Source: CAZEAB01 sp964552945 (GTDB lineage: Archaea > Nanobdellota > Nanobdellia > Woesearchaeales > GW2011-AR9). Taken from it: a DNA stretch of 62,157 nucleotides. Below, piece by piece: positions 34,357 through 42,659 of this stretch (position 1 is the stretch's first letter; each line of letters begins with the position of its first letter). Made by a program: the position numbers and the translations under genes. The notes beneath the pieces are model-generated. The model made no database searches and was not told the origin of the DNA. It saw only the letters and a list, made by a program, of their open reading frames with translations. The stretch covers positions 1 to 62,157 of the forward strand of contig CAZKIP010000008.1 of NCBI GenBank assembly GCA_964552945.1. Direction: 5' to 3'.

Positions 34357-34950
34357 ATGAGAATTAAAACATTCAAAGGCGGATATGATGGCAACTTTGC
34401 CTATGTTGTAGATAGTGGTGAAGAATGTATTATCATCGATCCTTCAGTTTTATCTAAGCAAATTTTTGATTATATCTCTGAAAACAATTTAAAACTTAAA
34501 TTTGTAGTAATCATGCATAGCCATTTTGATCATTTGGTTGATTTAGAAATTTATAGTAAAAAAGGTATCCCAATTTATGGTCATGAATCAATAGAACAGG
34601 AAGTTGATAGAAAATTAAAAGATAATGATAAAATTGGAATTAAAGAAGTAGAGTTTAAAGTTCTACATACACCCGGGCATAGATTTGATTGCATCTGTCT
34701 CTATGATGGAAAAAATCTTTTCACTTCAGATACTTTATTTGTTGAAGGTTGTGGCAGAGTTGATTTCCCTGGCTCAGATCCGGAGAAAATGGTGGAAACT
34801 TTAGAATTACTGAAAAGTTTACCTGATGAAACTATTATTTATCCTGGCCATGATTATGGTTCTTCTCCTACTTCAACCATTGGAAAAGAGAAAGAAAATA
34901 ATCGTTTTTTTAAGATGAACAAAGATGAATTTATTTCTGAGAGGATTTAA
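34357..34950 (+). CDS. Metallo-beta-lactamase-fold hydrolase, glyoxalase II-like
   Basis: This 197-residue enzyme has the metal motif HSHFDH (H54, H56, D58, H59), the second histidine in HTPGH, the bridging aspartate in TSDTLFVEGCGR, and a final histidine in YPGHDYG. The FVEGCGR block is close to that of hydroxyacylglutathione hydrolase and persulfide dioxygenase relatives. The glutathione-binding C-terminal domain of true glyoxalase II is missing, so the substrate is open. Confidence 0.9.
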   Translation: MRIKTFKGGYDGNFAYVVDSGEECIIIDPSVLSKQIFDYISENNLKLKFVVIMHSHFDHLVDLEIYSKKGIPIYGHESIEQEVDRKLKDNDKIGIKEVEFKVLHTPGHRFDCICLYDGKNLFTSDTLFVEGCGRVDFPGSDPEKMVETLELLKSLPDETIIYPGHDYGSSPTSTIGKEKENNRFFKMNKDEFISERI

Positions 34951-35013
34951 TTGACACCATTATTCAGTAGTTTCTTCGATAAAGTTTAAATAAAACCATG
35001 TATTTACATCAAA

Positions 35014-36834
35014 ATGGCCCACAATATTTTACTTGATGGTAAATCTGTTGAAGTTATTGATAGTTACAGAAGATCGGATAAAGTTAGTGATAAATTAGGT
35101 GTTGATCCTGATTCTTTAATTGGAAAATTTATTGCAGCTACTTTTAAAGGGGTCACTACAAAGTATTCAAATGGATTAAAAGAAAGCAATCCCACAGAAG
35201 ATAATCCAGTTGAAGTTTTAATGAAAGATGCATTAGAGAATCCAAGACCATTGAGTGAAGTACAAAAAGTGATAAATGAATTCAGAGAGTTAATGTTCTC
35301 ACCTGCTGGTTTAGAAGTAAATGACAATGAACCAGAAATACGTCAAATTCATTTAAATTTATTTAATGGAATGGCTCATTGGTATGAGGTCCAAGTAAGA
35401 TATGCCAATGGAGAAAATGATTTTTCTATAAAGTTTGGCGATACAAAAAATACTAGGAGAGATATGCATCTTAATCATAATAAATTACTTGTGGGAAATT
35501 TTAGAGTAGAAAATACTTGTCAACAATTAAGAGGAACTGAAGAAAACCCATTAAAGCTAAAAGTTTATGCTGAAGGAGCAGATTTTTACATGTCTGAAGC
35601 CCAATATGTAGATGTTGATATTCATGGAAAAATTGATGGAGAAGGCGGGCATTCTTTTAAAGATAGTACGCTCACTTTTTATGGTCCGGTTCCAGATCAA
35701 TTTGGTAGTGATTCTGAAAGAACATCTTTTAGGGCATCTAGTTTAGGTGGAATTGTTTCATTAGTAAGAACCGTCCCTTTAAGTAATACTGTTGTATTGA
35801 CAGAAAGAGGAGAGGATACAGTAATAAAAACCAAATTAGAGATTTTAGCTGATTTGGTAGATGAAAGACCTATTTTTTTATCTGAAGAAGAAATCACTGG
35901 CTTAATTAGAGATGTTCTAGTTTCTGAAAGAGATTCAGTAAAAAGGTTTGAAGGTTATAATGTTATACAAACCAAGGCTGAACGAGAAACTGCTTGGGGA
36001 CATTATAAGCGAGGAGAGGAAGTACCAGGTTTAACAAGAACAGATGAAATGTTGGAAGCAAGAGTTGATGAACTTATCGGCGATTTACCATCAATTAAAA
36101 AAAGATTTAATATTCCTTCAGGTCATGGTGAAAGTGGGTTTAATGATTATAGCTCGTTATCTATATTTCTTTATGGTTTTCTAACAGAATTAAATTATTC
36201 TTCAGAAATAAGATTTTCAAAAGAAGGTCCTACTTCTTCTTTAGATTCAATGTCTCCAAGATTGATTACTCATATAATTGGAGATTTTGGACTTTCAGAA
36301 GAACAAGTGGAAATTTTAGGAGATATTTTATTTAGATATCAAGATAAGATTAATCCAGAGAAATCATCCTTATATCAGCGTGCTATAGTTAATCTTCTTA
36401 ATTCTGCTACTCCTCATTTTACTATGGATGGTCAAGAAGTTCAACTAAGAAAAACAAGTTTGCCAGACAGATTACATTTACTTTACGGAGAGAAATCATT
36501 AAGTGGATATGAATGTAACCCAATACGTGTTTGTGGTTCACCAGGTGCATTATTTGCTGCTTACTCTGATGGATTACAAGCAACAGTAGAAGGAACTACA
36601 GGAGATTACGCTGCTGACGGAACAAATAATTGTAAATTAACATTTGAACAAGATGTTGGTGATAATTTTGCGAGATTAGGTAAAGATTCTACTTATGTTT
36701 TACATGGAAAAGTCGGAAAAAATCCAGGTAAATTCTCAAGAGATTGTAGGTTTAAAACATCAAACAGAGAAACATACACAGAACTTATGGCTTCGGTACC
36801 AATTAGGGTTGGAAACACTGTAGAATTGATTTAA
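35014..36834 (+). CDS. Large protein of unknown function
   Basis: This 606-residue protein has no signal peptide or membrane segment. N-terminal half: strand-rich with QIHLNLFNGMAHWYEVQVRY and ADFYMSEAQYVDVDIHGKIDG. Middle: acidic helices. C-terminal third: five cysteines and glycine-rich segments (YECNPIRVCGSPGALFAAYS). I recognise no family. The following unknown gene (predicted zincin) is in the same orientation 60 bases on but has its own TATA box (CTTTATAAAG), so they may or may not be co-regulated. Confidence 0.68.
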   Translation: MAHNILLDGKSVEVIDSYRRSDKVSDKLGVDPDSLIGKFIAATFKGVTTKYSNGLKESNPTEDNPVEVLMKDALENPRPLSEVQKVINEFRELMFSPAGLEVNDNEPEIRQIHLNLFNGMAHWYEVQVRYANGENDFSIKFGDTKNTRRDMHLNHNKLLVGNFRVENTCQQLRGTEENPLKLKVYAEGADFYMSEAQYVDVDIHGKIDGEGGHSFKDSTLTFYGPVPDQFGSDSERTSFRASSLGGIVSLVRTVPLSNTVVLTERGEDTVIKTKLEILADLVDERPIFLSEEEITGLIRDVLVSERDSVKRFEGYNVIQTKAERETAWGHYKRGEEVPGLTRTDEMLEARVDELIGDLPSIKKRFNIPSGHGESGFNDYSSLSIFLYGFLTELNYSSEIRFSKEGPTSSLDSMSPRLITHIIGDFGLSEEQVEILGDILFRYQDKINPEKSSLYQRAIVNLLNSATPHFTMDGQEVQLRKTSLPDRLHLLYGEKSLSGYECNPIRVCGSPGALFAAYSDGLQATVEGTTGDYAADGTNNCKLTFEQDVGDNFARLGKDSTYVLHGKVGKNPGKFSRDCRFKTSNRETYTELMASVPIRVGNTVELI

Positions 36835-36894
36835 TCCTCTTTTTCTTACTTAATAGTAATAACCTTTATAAAGTTACAGTATAATTTCTATCAT

Positions 36895-37971
36895 ATGACA
36901 GAACCACGTAGAGATGCACTGATGGATTTATGGCAGTATGGAAAAGCTTTAGATTCATTCTTTGACACAATGCAATTTGAAAATCCTTCTGAAATAGCAG
37001 GATTGGTTAGAGATTTGTCTGAAGAATATGATCTTACAAAACGTAATAAAACCGAATTTGCTGATGTTGCTGTTCGAACTTTTAAAGCACAACAAATTGT
37101 AAAATATTTAGAAGATCGTTTTGGTGTAGATGAAAACGGGATGATTGAAAACCCTCATGGGTTATATGGGTTAGTATTTAAATATAAAAAAGTCCCACAA
37201 TTATTAGAAGCAAGATCTTACGGTTTTTCTGTTGGTATTAGAAAGTTAAGATGGAGACATAGTAATGCATTAGGTTTTGTTAATAGTTCTTCTCCCTATG
37301 ACATTCTAAAAAATCCTTCAGAAAAAACAATTGCTAAATTAGATAAAAATAAAAAAACTTCTTTATGGCGATTAACTTTTTTAACTAAGGATGAACTTTA
37401 CAATCCTGCAAGAGTACAACAATGGCTAGCATCAGTTAAAGAAAAAGCAGAGCAAGATGATTATCGACCTTCACAAGAGATGGTTCCAGAAGAGATAATT
37501 TATCATGAAATTAGACATATTATTGATAACATTTTAGGTATAGAAGGAGGATTACAGACCAATTTTAATTTTGTTGAAACTCAAGCTGATTTTTCTTGTT
37601 ATAGAGGTAGAGGATTAGATAGGGATTATCAAACTCAATTGGCAACTATTGATTGGTGTATAAAAAGAAATGAGGAGTCCACTAGAAATTGGAATAGCCG
37701 GATATCTGAAGAAACTCCTGGAAGTATCACTCATCAAAGACTTGTTGAGAATAAAGAAAGAACGAAAGAAATTCAAAAAGAATTAGAACATAAAAAGGCA
37801 ATGGCTCCTATAGATGCTCGAACTAATGCTCGACACATAAAACAATTTCATCCAAGAACATGGAAAGCACTTTCTTACCTTGTTTCTCTATCTCCAGATG
37901 AATACATGCGACATCATCTTAAAGGAATGTTGAATAGGCTTCCAGAAAGAGATAAACTAGAATTGCTTTGA
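36895..37971 (+). CDS. Predicted zincin metalloprotease-like protein
   Basis: In 358 residues, the helix EEIIYHEIRHIIDNILG carries HEIRH at 204-208, and FVETQADF 20 residues later offers E229 as a third zinc ligand. HExxH plus a downstream glutamate helix is the gluzincin pattern. The rest is mostly helical and charged, with no signal peptide, so it would act in the cytoplasm. No close family recognised and activity is unproven. The last 15 bases overlap the convergent cysteine synthase gene. Confidence 0.68.
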   Translation: MTEPRRDALMDLWQYGKALDSFFDTMQFENPSEIAGLVRDLSEEYDLTKRNKTEFADVAVRTFKAQQIVKYLEDRFGVDENGMIENPHGLYGLVFKYKKVPQLLEARSYGFSVGIRKLRWRHSNALGFVNSSSPYDILKNPSEKTIAKLDKNKKTSLWRLTFLTKDELYNPARVQQWLASVKEKAEQDDYRPSQEMVPEEIIYHEIRHIIDNILGIEGGLQTNFNFVETQADFSCYRGRGLDRDYQTQLATIDWCIKRNEESTRNWNSRISEETPGSITHQRLVENKERTKEIQKELEHKKAMAPIDARTNARHIKQFHPRTWKALSYLVSLSPDEYMRHHLKGMLNRLPERDKLELL

Positions 37972-38910
37972 AGGCATAAAAGCAGATAATACGTCTTCTC
38001 TCTTATTCTCGTAAGGACATTTTCCTTTATCACAATGTTTTAATCCAAATGATTGATATTTTCCAAACCCATCAGGGAATATAGTTACGACATTATCAAA
38101 CCTTTCTGAAATTCTTTTTGCTGCTAAAAAGTTTGCACCTGAAGATACACCAACACAGAAATGATGTTGTTGTTGAAGGTTTAAAGCAACTTCTTTTGCT
38201 TCATTTGTAGATATACAAATAACTTCGTCAATTAATCTATTTACTCCTTCTCCATTATTACTTGCAATTGCTGGGATGAAACCATCTCCTATGCCTTGAA
38301 TACCATGGGCTCCAGCTTCTCCACCACTCATTACGGGGGATTCCGAAGGTTCAACAGCTACAATATGGATGTTGGGAAACTTTTCTTTCAAGGCTTTAGC
38401 GACCCCAATTAAAGTTCCTCCTGTACCAACTCCTGCTATAAATGCATCAACTTTTTTACCATTCATTTGCTTAATAATTTCTTGACCGGTAGTTTCATAA
38501 TGACATTGAACATTTAGAGGATTTGAAAATTGACGAGTATTAAAATTAGAGGAGTCTTTTGCAATTTTGTCTCTAACACTGGCTGCTTCTGCAAAATTTC
38601 CTGGAGAAACTAAAATTAATTCAGCACCGAGAGAGGTGATAATCTCTTTTCTTTCTTCAGACATATCAGAAGGCATGACAATTTTCACCGGATATCCTTT
38701 TTCTCTAGCAAAATAACTCAAAGCAATTCCCGTATTTCCGCTGGTAGCTTCTACAATTGTCATACCAGGTTTTAGAATTCCTTGCTCTTCACTCCTATCA
38801 AGGATATATTTAGCCATCCGGTCTTTGATACTTCCAGTAGGGTTGACACATTCAAGTTTCGCATAGATTCCATCAACTTGAACTAAAGGGGTGTTTCCAA
38901 CTGAAGTCAT
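37957..38910 (-). CDS. cysK: Cysteine synthase (PLP-dependent)
   Basis: This 317-residue enzyme replaces the side group of O-acetylserine or O-phosphoserine to make cysteine. The PLP lysine is K29 in NPTGSIKDR, the substrate loop is TSGNTGIALSYFA, and the phosphate-binding loop is AGVGTGGTLIG. GVSSGANFLAAKRI near the end is typical. The C-terminal tail contains two cysteines (HCDKGKCPYEN). It is one of very few biosynthetic enzymes in the window. No serine acetyltransferase is adjacent. It overlaps the zincin gene's 3' end. Confidence 0.92.
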   Translation of the reverse strand: MTSVGNTPLVQVDGIYAKLECVNPTGSIKDRMAKYILDRSEEQGILKPGMTIVEATSGNTGIALSYFAREKGYPVKIVMPSDMSEERKEIITSLGAELILVSPGNFAEAASVRDKIAKDSSNFNTRQFSNPLNVQCHYETTGQEIIKQMNGKKVDAFIAGVGTGGTLIGVAKALKEKFPNIHIVAVEPSESPVMSGGEAGAHGIQGIGDGFIPAIASNNGEGVNRLIDEVICISTNEAKEVALNLQQQHHFCVGVSSGANFLAAKRISERFDNVVTIFPDGFGKYQSFGLKHCDKGKCPYENKREDVLSAFMPSKQF

Positions 38911-38960
38911 AATTGGAGCTTTTTTTCCTTGTTTAAAAATTTTTTGATTGGGTAGAATAG

Positions 38961-39215
38961 TTAGTTTACTTTCAAAGCAATTCCTTCATAACATCCTTCA
39001 TCTAAGAAATAATTAGTTACACTTTTTTCATCTTCATCAACTAAATGGTACATCTTACCACGAATCCTATTGTTACAAAAGAAACAATTTTTGTTGTCAA
39101 ATACATATAATGGATCATTTGCTAGTTTTTCAACTACGTCAATATCTTTAGTAATGACTCTTTCTTCTAAGTCTTGCCTTACTTCAAAATATCTTGATTT
39201 TACTTTAACTACCAT
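38961..39215 (-). CDS. Small protein with a CxxC motif, unknown
   Basis: This 84-residue protein has NKNCFFCNNRIRGKMYHLVD in the middle and one more cysteine (DEGCYEG) near the end, so a metal site with three cysteines and a histidine is possible. No family recognised. It is divergent from topA with 54 bases between them, and TATA-like AAATGTATTG lies before its start. Confidence 0.6.
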   Translation of the reverse strand: MVVKVKSRYFEVRQDLEERVITKDIDVVEKLANDPLYVFDNKNCFFCNNRIRGKMYHLVDEDEKSVTNYFLDEGCYEGIALKVN

Positions 39216-39269
39216 AATAGTAGCTTTGTAAACAATACATTTAAAAAATGCCGCCTAAATTCTTCACAC

Positions 39270-41528
39270 ATGGAATTAATTATTACCGAGAAACCAAGTT
39301 CAGCTAAAAAGATGGCAGCTGCCCTAGCTGATTCTACTCCAAAGCAGAAAAAGAATAAACAAGCTTCTTACTTTGAACTAACTCATAAAGGTAAAGAAAT
39401 CATAGTTACCTCCGCTGTAGGTCACCTTTATGGATTAGCTGAGAAGGAAAAAAGTTGGAAGTATCCTTCATTTGATATTCAATGGCAAGCATCATACAAA
39501 GGAAGTAAGGATTTAGCTTACGTTAAGGTTTATTTAGACACCATAACTATGTTGGCTAAAAAAGCGGATGAATTTACAATTGCTTGCGACTATGATGTGG
39601 AAGGAGAAGTTATTGGATTGAATGTTGTAAGATTTGCCTGTAAACAAAAAGATGCCAACAGAATGAAATTTTCTACTTTAACCAAAGGTGATTTGGTTAA
39701 ATCATACGAAACAAAAATGAACCATATTGATTGGGGTCAAGCCTTTGCAGGAGAAACAAGACACAAATTAGATTGGTTCTATGGTATTAATCTTAGTAGA
39801 GCGTTAACTGCTTCAGTTAAAGCAGCTGGTTCATTCAAAGTTATGTCTGCAGGAAGAGTTCAAGGACCTGCGTTAAAATTATTAGTTGACAGAGAAAGAG
39901 AAATTAAGGCCTTTATTCCAGAACCATTTTGGTTAATCCCTTTGTTGGGAGATTTTGCAAACGAAAAAATTGAAGCAGAGCATAAAAAAGGAAAAATCTT
40001 TGACAAAGCGGAAGTTGACAGAATTCTTAGTGCAGTTAAAGGAGCTAAAGAAGCTAAGGTAAATAGTGTTAAAAGAACAAAAAGAAACCAAGCACCTCCC
40101 GTCCCATTCAATTTGTCAGGATTGCAAGCTGAAGCTTATTCTTTGTTTAAAATCACTCCTAAAGAAACTTTACAACATGCACAATCCCTTTATTTAGCGG
40201 GAGTTACATCTTATCCTAGAACTTCTTCTCAAATATTAGATCCAAAGATAGGTTTTTCAAAAATTTTGAAAGATTTAGCTAAACAATCATACTATCAAGG
40301 GCTGTGTAATGAATTGTTGAAAAAGAAATCTTTGAAACCAAACAATGGAAAGAAAACTGATCCAGCTCATCCAGCTATTTATCCTACAGGATTGGTGCCA
40401 GGAGAATTAAAAGATCGTGAAAGAAAAATTTATGATTTAATTGTTAAAAGATTTATGGCAACTTTTGCAGATGCTGCCGTTAGAGAAACAATGGAAGTTA
40501 TCTTAGATGTTAAAGGGGAGAATTTTGTCACTAAAGGTACTCGTACTTTGGAAGAAAATTGGCACGTTTTCTATAAACCTTATCTCAAGATTGAAGAAAT
40601 TAGTTTACCTAATATGAAAGAGAATGATGTAGTGGTTGTTAAGAAAATTTCTAAATTGGATAAAGAAACACAACCACCTAACAGATACAATCAATCCTCT
40701 ATTATTAAAGAATTAGAAAAAAGAAATTTAGGTACGAAAGCAACGAGAGCAGATATCTTAGATAGGTTGTTTAAACGAGGATATGTTGAAGGAGTACGTA
40801 TCACCGTATCAGAATTGGGAATGGAAACTATTGGTATTCTTGAAAAATTTGCTCCAACAATTATTGATGAAAAATTAACTGTTTCTGTTGAGGAAGAGAT
40901 GGAAAAAATCCGTCAAGGAAAGGAAAAACCAGAAAATGTTTTGGAAAAATCAAAGAAATTTTTAACTACTTTATTATCTGATTTTAAGAAAAAGGAAAAA
41001 GAGATTGGTGAAGAAATTTTAAAATCAGTTCGTGCTACACAGGACACACAAAATTTCATGGGGTCTTGTCCTAAATGTAAAGAAGGGAAGTTAATGATTC
41101 GTCGTGGAAAATACGGAAGATTTGTTGGTTGTGACAAATATCCAGATTGTAAAACTATTATGAATATCCCAAAAACAGGAGTAGTTAAGTTCAGTGGAAA
41201 GATGGATGATTCTGGGTGGCCCATCGTTGAGATGGGAACTGGAAGAAAGAAAGTTGAAGTCATTTTACAACCTAAAGAAAAGGTTGACGAATCTGCTGAA
41301 AAGAAGTATGAAGAAGAAGGGATGGTTTGTCCTACTTGTAAGAAAGGAAAGATGAAGTTGAGGAAGAGTTATTATGGCGAGTTCTTGGGTTGTGACAATT
41401 ATCCAAAATGTCAGACTTTGATGAATATTAAGAAAGGGAAGGTTGATGTTGAAAATCCTGTTGTTAAGAAGGCTGCTAAGAAGCCTGTTAAGAAGAAAGC
41501 GGTTAAGAAGAAAAAACCTTCAAAATAA
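39270..41528 (+). CDS. topA: DNA topoisomerase I (type IA)
   Basis: This 752-residue enzyme relaxes negative supercoils by single-strand passage. The TOPRIM domain opens with LIITEKPSSAKKMA and continues to the acidic pair in ACDYDVEGEVIG. The catalytic tyrosine is Y315 in TSYPRTSSQ, and TKATRADILDRLFKRGYV follows. Two C-terminal zinc ribbons (CPKCKEGKL...GCDKYPDC and CPTCKKGKM...GCDNYPKC) bind single-stranded DNA. A lysine-rich tail of about 25 residues (KKAAKKPVKKKAVKKKKPSK) ends the protein. No reverse-gyrase helicase is fused, which suggests a non-hyperthermophile. Confidence 0.95.
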   Translation: MELIITEKPSSAKKMAAALADSTPKQKKNKQASYFELTHKGKEIIVTSAVGHLYGLAEKEKSWKYPSFDIQWQASYKGSKDLAYVKVYLDTITMLAKKADEFTIACDYDVEGEVIGLNVVRFACKQKDANRMKFSTLTKGDLVKSYETKMNHIDWGQAFAGETRHKLDWFYGINLSRALTASVKAAGSFKVMSAGRVQGPALKLLVDREREIKAFIPEPFWLIPLLGDFANEKIEAEHKKGKIFDKAEVDRILSAVKGAKEAKVNSVKRTKRNQAPPVPFNLSGLQAEAYSLFKITPKETLQHAQSLYLAGVTSYPRTSSQILDPKIGFSKILKDLAKQSYYQGLCNELLKKKSLKPNNGKKTDPAHPAIYPTGLVPGELKDRERKIYDLIVKRFMATFADAAVRETMEVILDVKGENFVTKGTRTLEENWHVFYKPYLKIEEISLPNMKENDVVVVKKISKLDKETQPPNRYNQSSIIKELEKRNLGTKATRADILDRLFKRGYVEGVRITVSELGMETIGILEKFAPTIIDEKLTVSVEEEMEKIRQGKEKPENVLEKSKKFLTTLLSDFKKKEKEIGEEILKSVRATQDTQNFMGSCPKCKEGKLMIRRGKYGRFVGCDKYPDCKTIMNIPKTGVVKFSGKMDDSGWPIVEMGTGRKKVEVILQPKEKVDESAEKKYEEEGMVCPTCKKGKMKLRKSYYGEFLGCDNYPKCQTLMNIKKGKVDVENPVVKKAAKKPVKKKAVKKKKPSK

Positions 41529-41597
41529 AGTAATAAGACAGAAAATTTATAAACGATTATTAATCCTAGAGTAAAATAAAGTATATAGGTGGTTATA

Positions 41598-42041
41598 ATG
41601 GCAATAGTTAAAATAAGTTTAAACAAAGTAGTGGCTGAAAGAGATTTGAAATCTAAAGGTGGCCAAATTAAAATAAATAATAATGTTTCTATTCAAGACG
41701 TAGAAGACATGAACTTTGCGGTTGAAGGAAGAAAAGGTTTGAAATTTAATTTCGCATTCAATTGTGCTTATGAACCTAACTTAGGAAAGATTGATGTGGA
41801 AGGACAAGTTTTCTATGTTGAAGCTGAACAAAAAATTAAAGAAATTAAAGAAGGATGGGACAAAAATAAAAGAGTTCCTCCTGGAATAATGGAACAAATT
41901 GTTAACGCTGCTTTACATAAAGGAAACATTCAAGCGATAAAAATTAGTGAAGAAGTAAACTTGCCTTCTCCTTTACCTCTACCAAAAGTTAGAACAGCAA
42001 CTTCTGAAGTTAAGGATGTTAAAGAAGCTAAGAAAAAATAA
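41598..42041 (+). CDS. Conserved-looking archaeal protein, unknown
   Basis: This 147-residue protein begins MAIVKISLNKVVAERDLKSK. It then has GGQIKINNNVSIQDVEDMNF, strands in GLKFNFAFNCAYEPNLGKID, a helical WDKNKRVPPGIMEQIVNAAL stretch, and a P/L-rich hinge before a basic tail. The alternating strands recall a SecB-like or related beta fold, but I cannot assign a family. ATG 41598 is chosen over GTG 41589 since AGGTGG precedes it. It follows topA by about 70 bases with its own TATA (ATTTATAAAC). Confidence 0.7.
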   Translation: MAIVKISLNKVVAERDLKSKGGQIKINNNVSIQDVEDMNFAVEGRKGLKFNFAFNCAYEPNLGKIDVEGQVFYVEAEQKIKEIKEGWDKNKRVPPGIMEQIVNAALHKGNIQAIKISEEVNLPSPLPLPKVRTATSEVKDVKEAKKK

Positions 42042-42044
42042 TTT

Positions 42045-42542
42045 TTATTTTAATTTTTTTACTTTTGTTTCTAAAAACATTTTACCAATGAGAATTTCTT
42101 TAGTTACTTCTATTTCTGTTTCTGGAACATAGATGGCAGTTAAATTACTGAAATCTAGCTTCTTTGGAACAATAAGGCATGAACCAGTTTCTTCATAACT
42201 GTCTGGAAGATTAAATTCAAAAATTGCTGGATCTGGAGGACGAGCATATCTTTCAGCTCTATCGTAATGTATAAAGAGCCAAACATGAAGTTCTCTTTGA
42301 TATTTTCTAAAATCCATTACTTTGTTTGTTGAAACTTCATTTCCGCCTATCATTAAATAATAATCATCTTCAAAACCTTCGCCAACATTTTTTTTCCCTG
42401 CAACGATAATTTCTCTACGTAGAGAATTATATCTGGCAAATAATTCTTCAAAAAATCTTTCCTCTGAATAGAAGGATTTAACTGCCGCATCTTCTAGAAT
42501 TAAGCTTAATCTATTTGTTCCGTGGTATGCTGTTCTTGTCAT
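42045..42542 (-). CDS. Small protein resembling an ADP-ribosyltransferase fold
   Basis: The 165 residues begin MTRTAYHGTNRLSLILED, and the middle has VWLFIHYDRAERYARPPDPAIFEFNLPD. A YHGT strand followed by IL, and later an AERYA helix followed by a strand with a terminal P/D, is the layout of small ART-fold enzymes (KptA/DarT-like). The final catalytic glutamate cannot be placed with confidence. It stands alone, with no antitoxin neighbour, and is convergent with the 41598-42041 gene. Confidence 0.5.
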   Translation of the reverse strand: MTRTAYHGTNRLSLILEDAAVKSFYSEERFFEELFARYNSLRREIIVAGKKNVGEGFEDDYYLMIGGNEVSTNKVMDFRKYQRELHVWLFIHYDRAERYARPPDPAIFEFNLPDSYEETGSCLIVPKKLDFSNLTAIYVPETEIEVTKEILIGKMFLETKVKKLK

Positions 42543-42628
42543 AGAATGCTATTATTAAGCGGTTTTTATAAACCTTTTTGAGGTTGTTACTTCATAAAGA
42601 CAAATTCTTAAAAAATGAGTACCATAAT

Positions 42629-42640
42629 CTTTATAAAATG
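42629..42640 (+). promoter_or_regulatory. TATA box that sets the cdc48 start
   Basis: CTTTATAAAATG lies 20-31 bases before ATG 42660, the normal distance for a leaderless archaeal mRNA. It lies inside the longer reading frame that starts at 42615, so translation from 42615 is unlikely. Confidence 0.65.
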
Positions 42641-42659
42641 CACTCACAACGACGAATTT

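Noticed and set aside
42615..42659. Longer start of the Cdc48 gene
   Set aside because: The extra codons contain the TATA box, and the family N-terminus begins at 42660.
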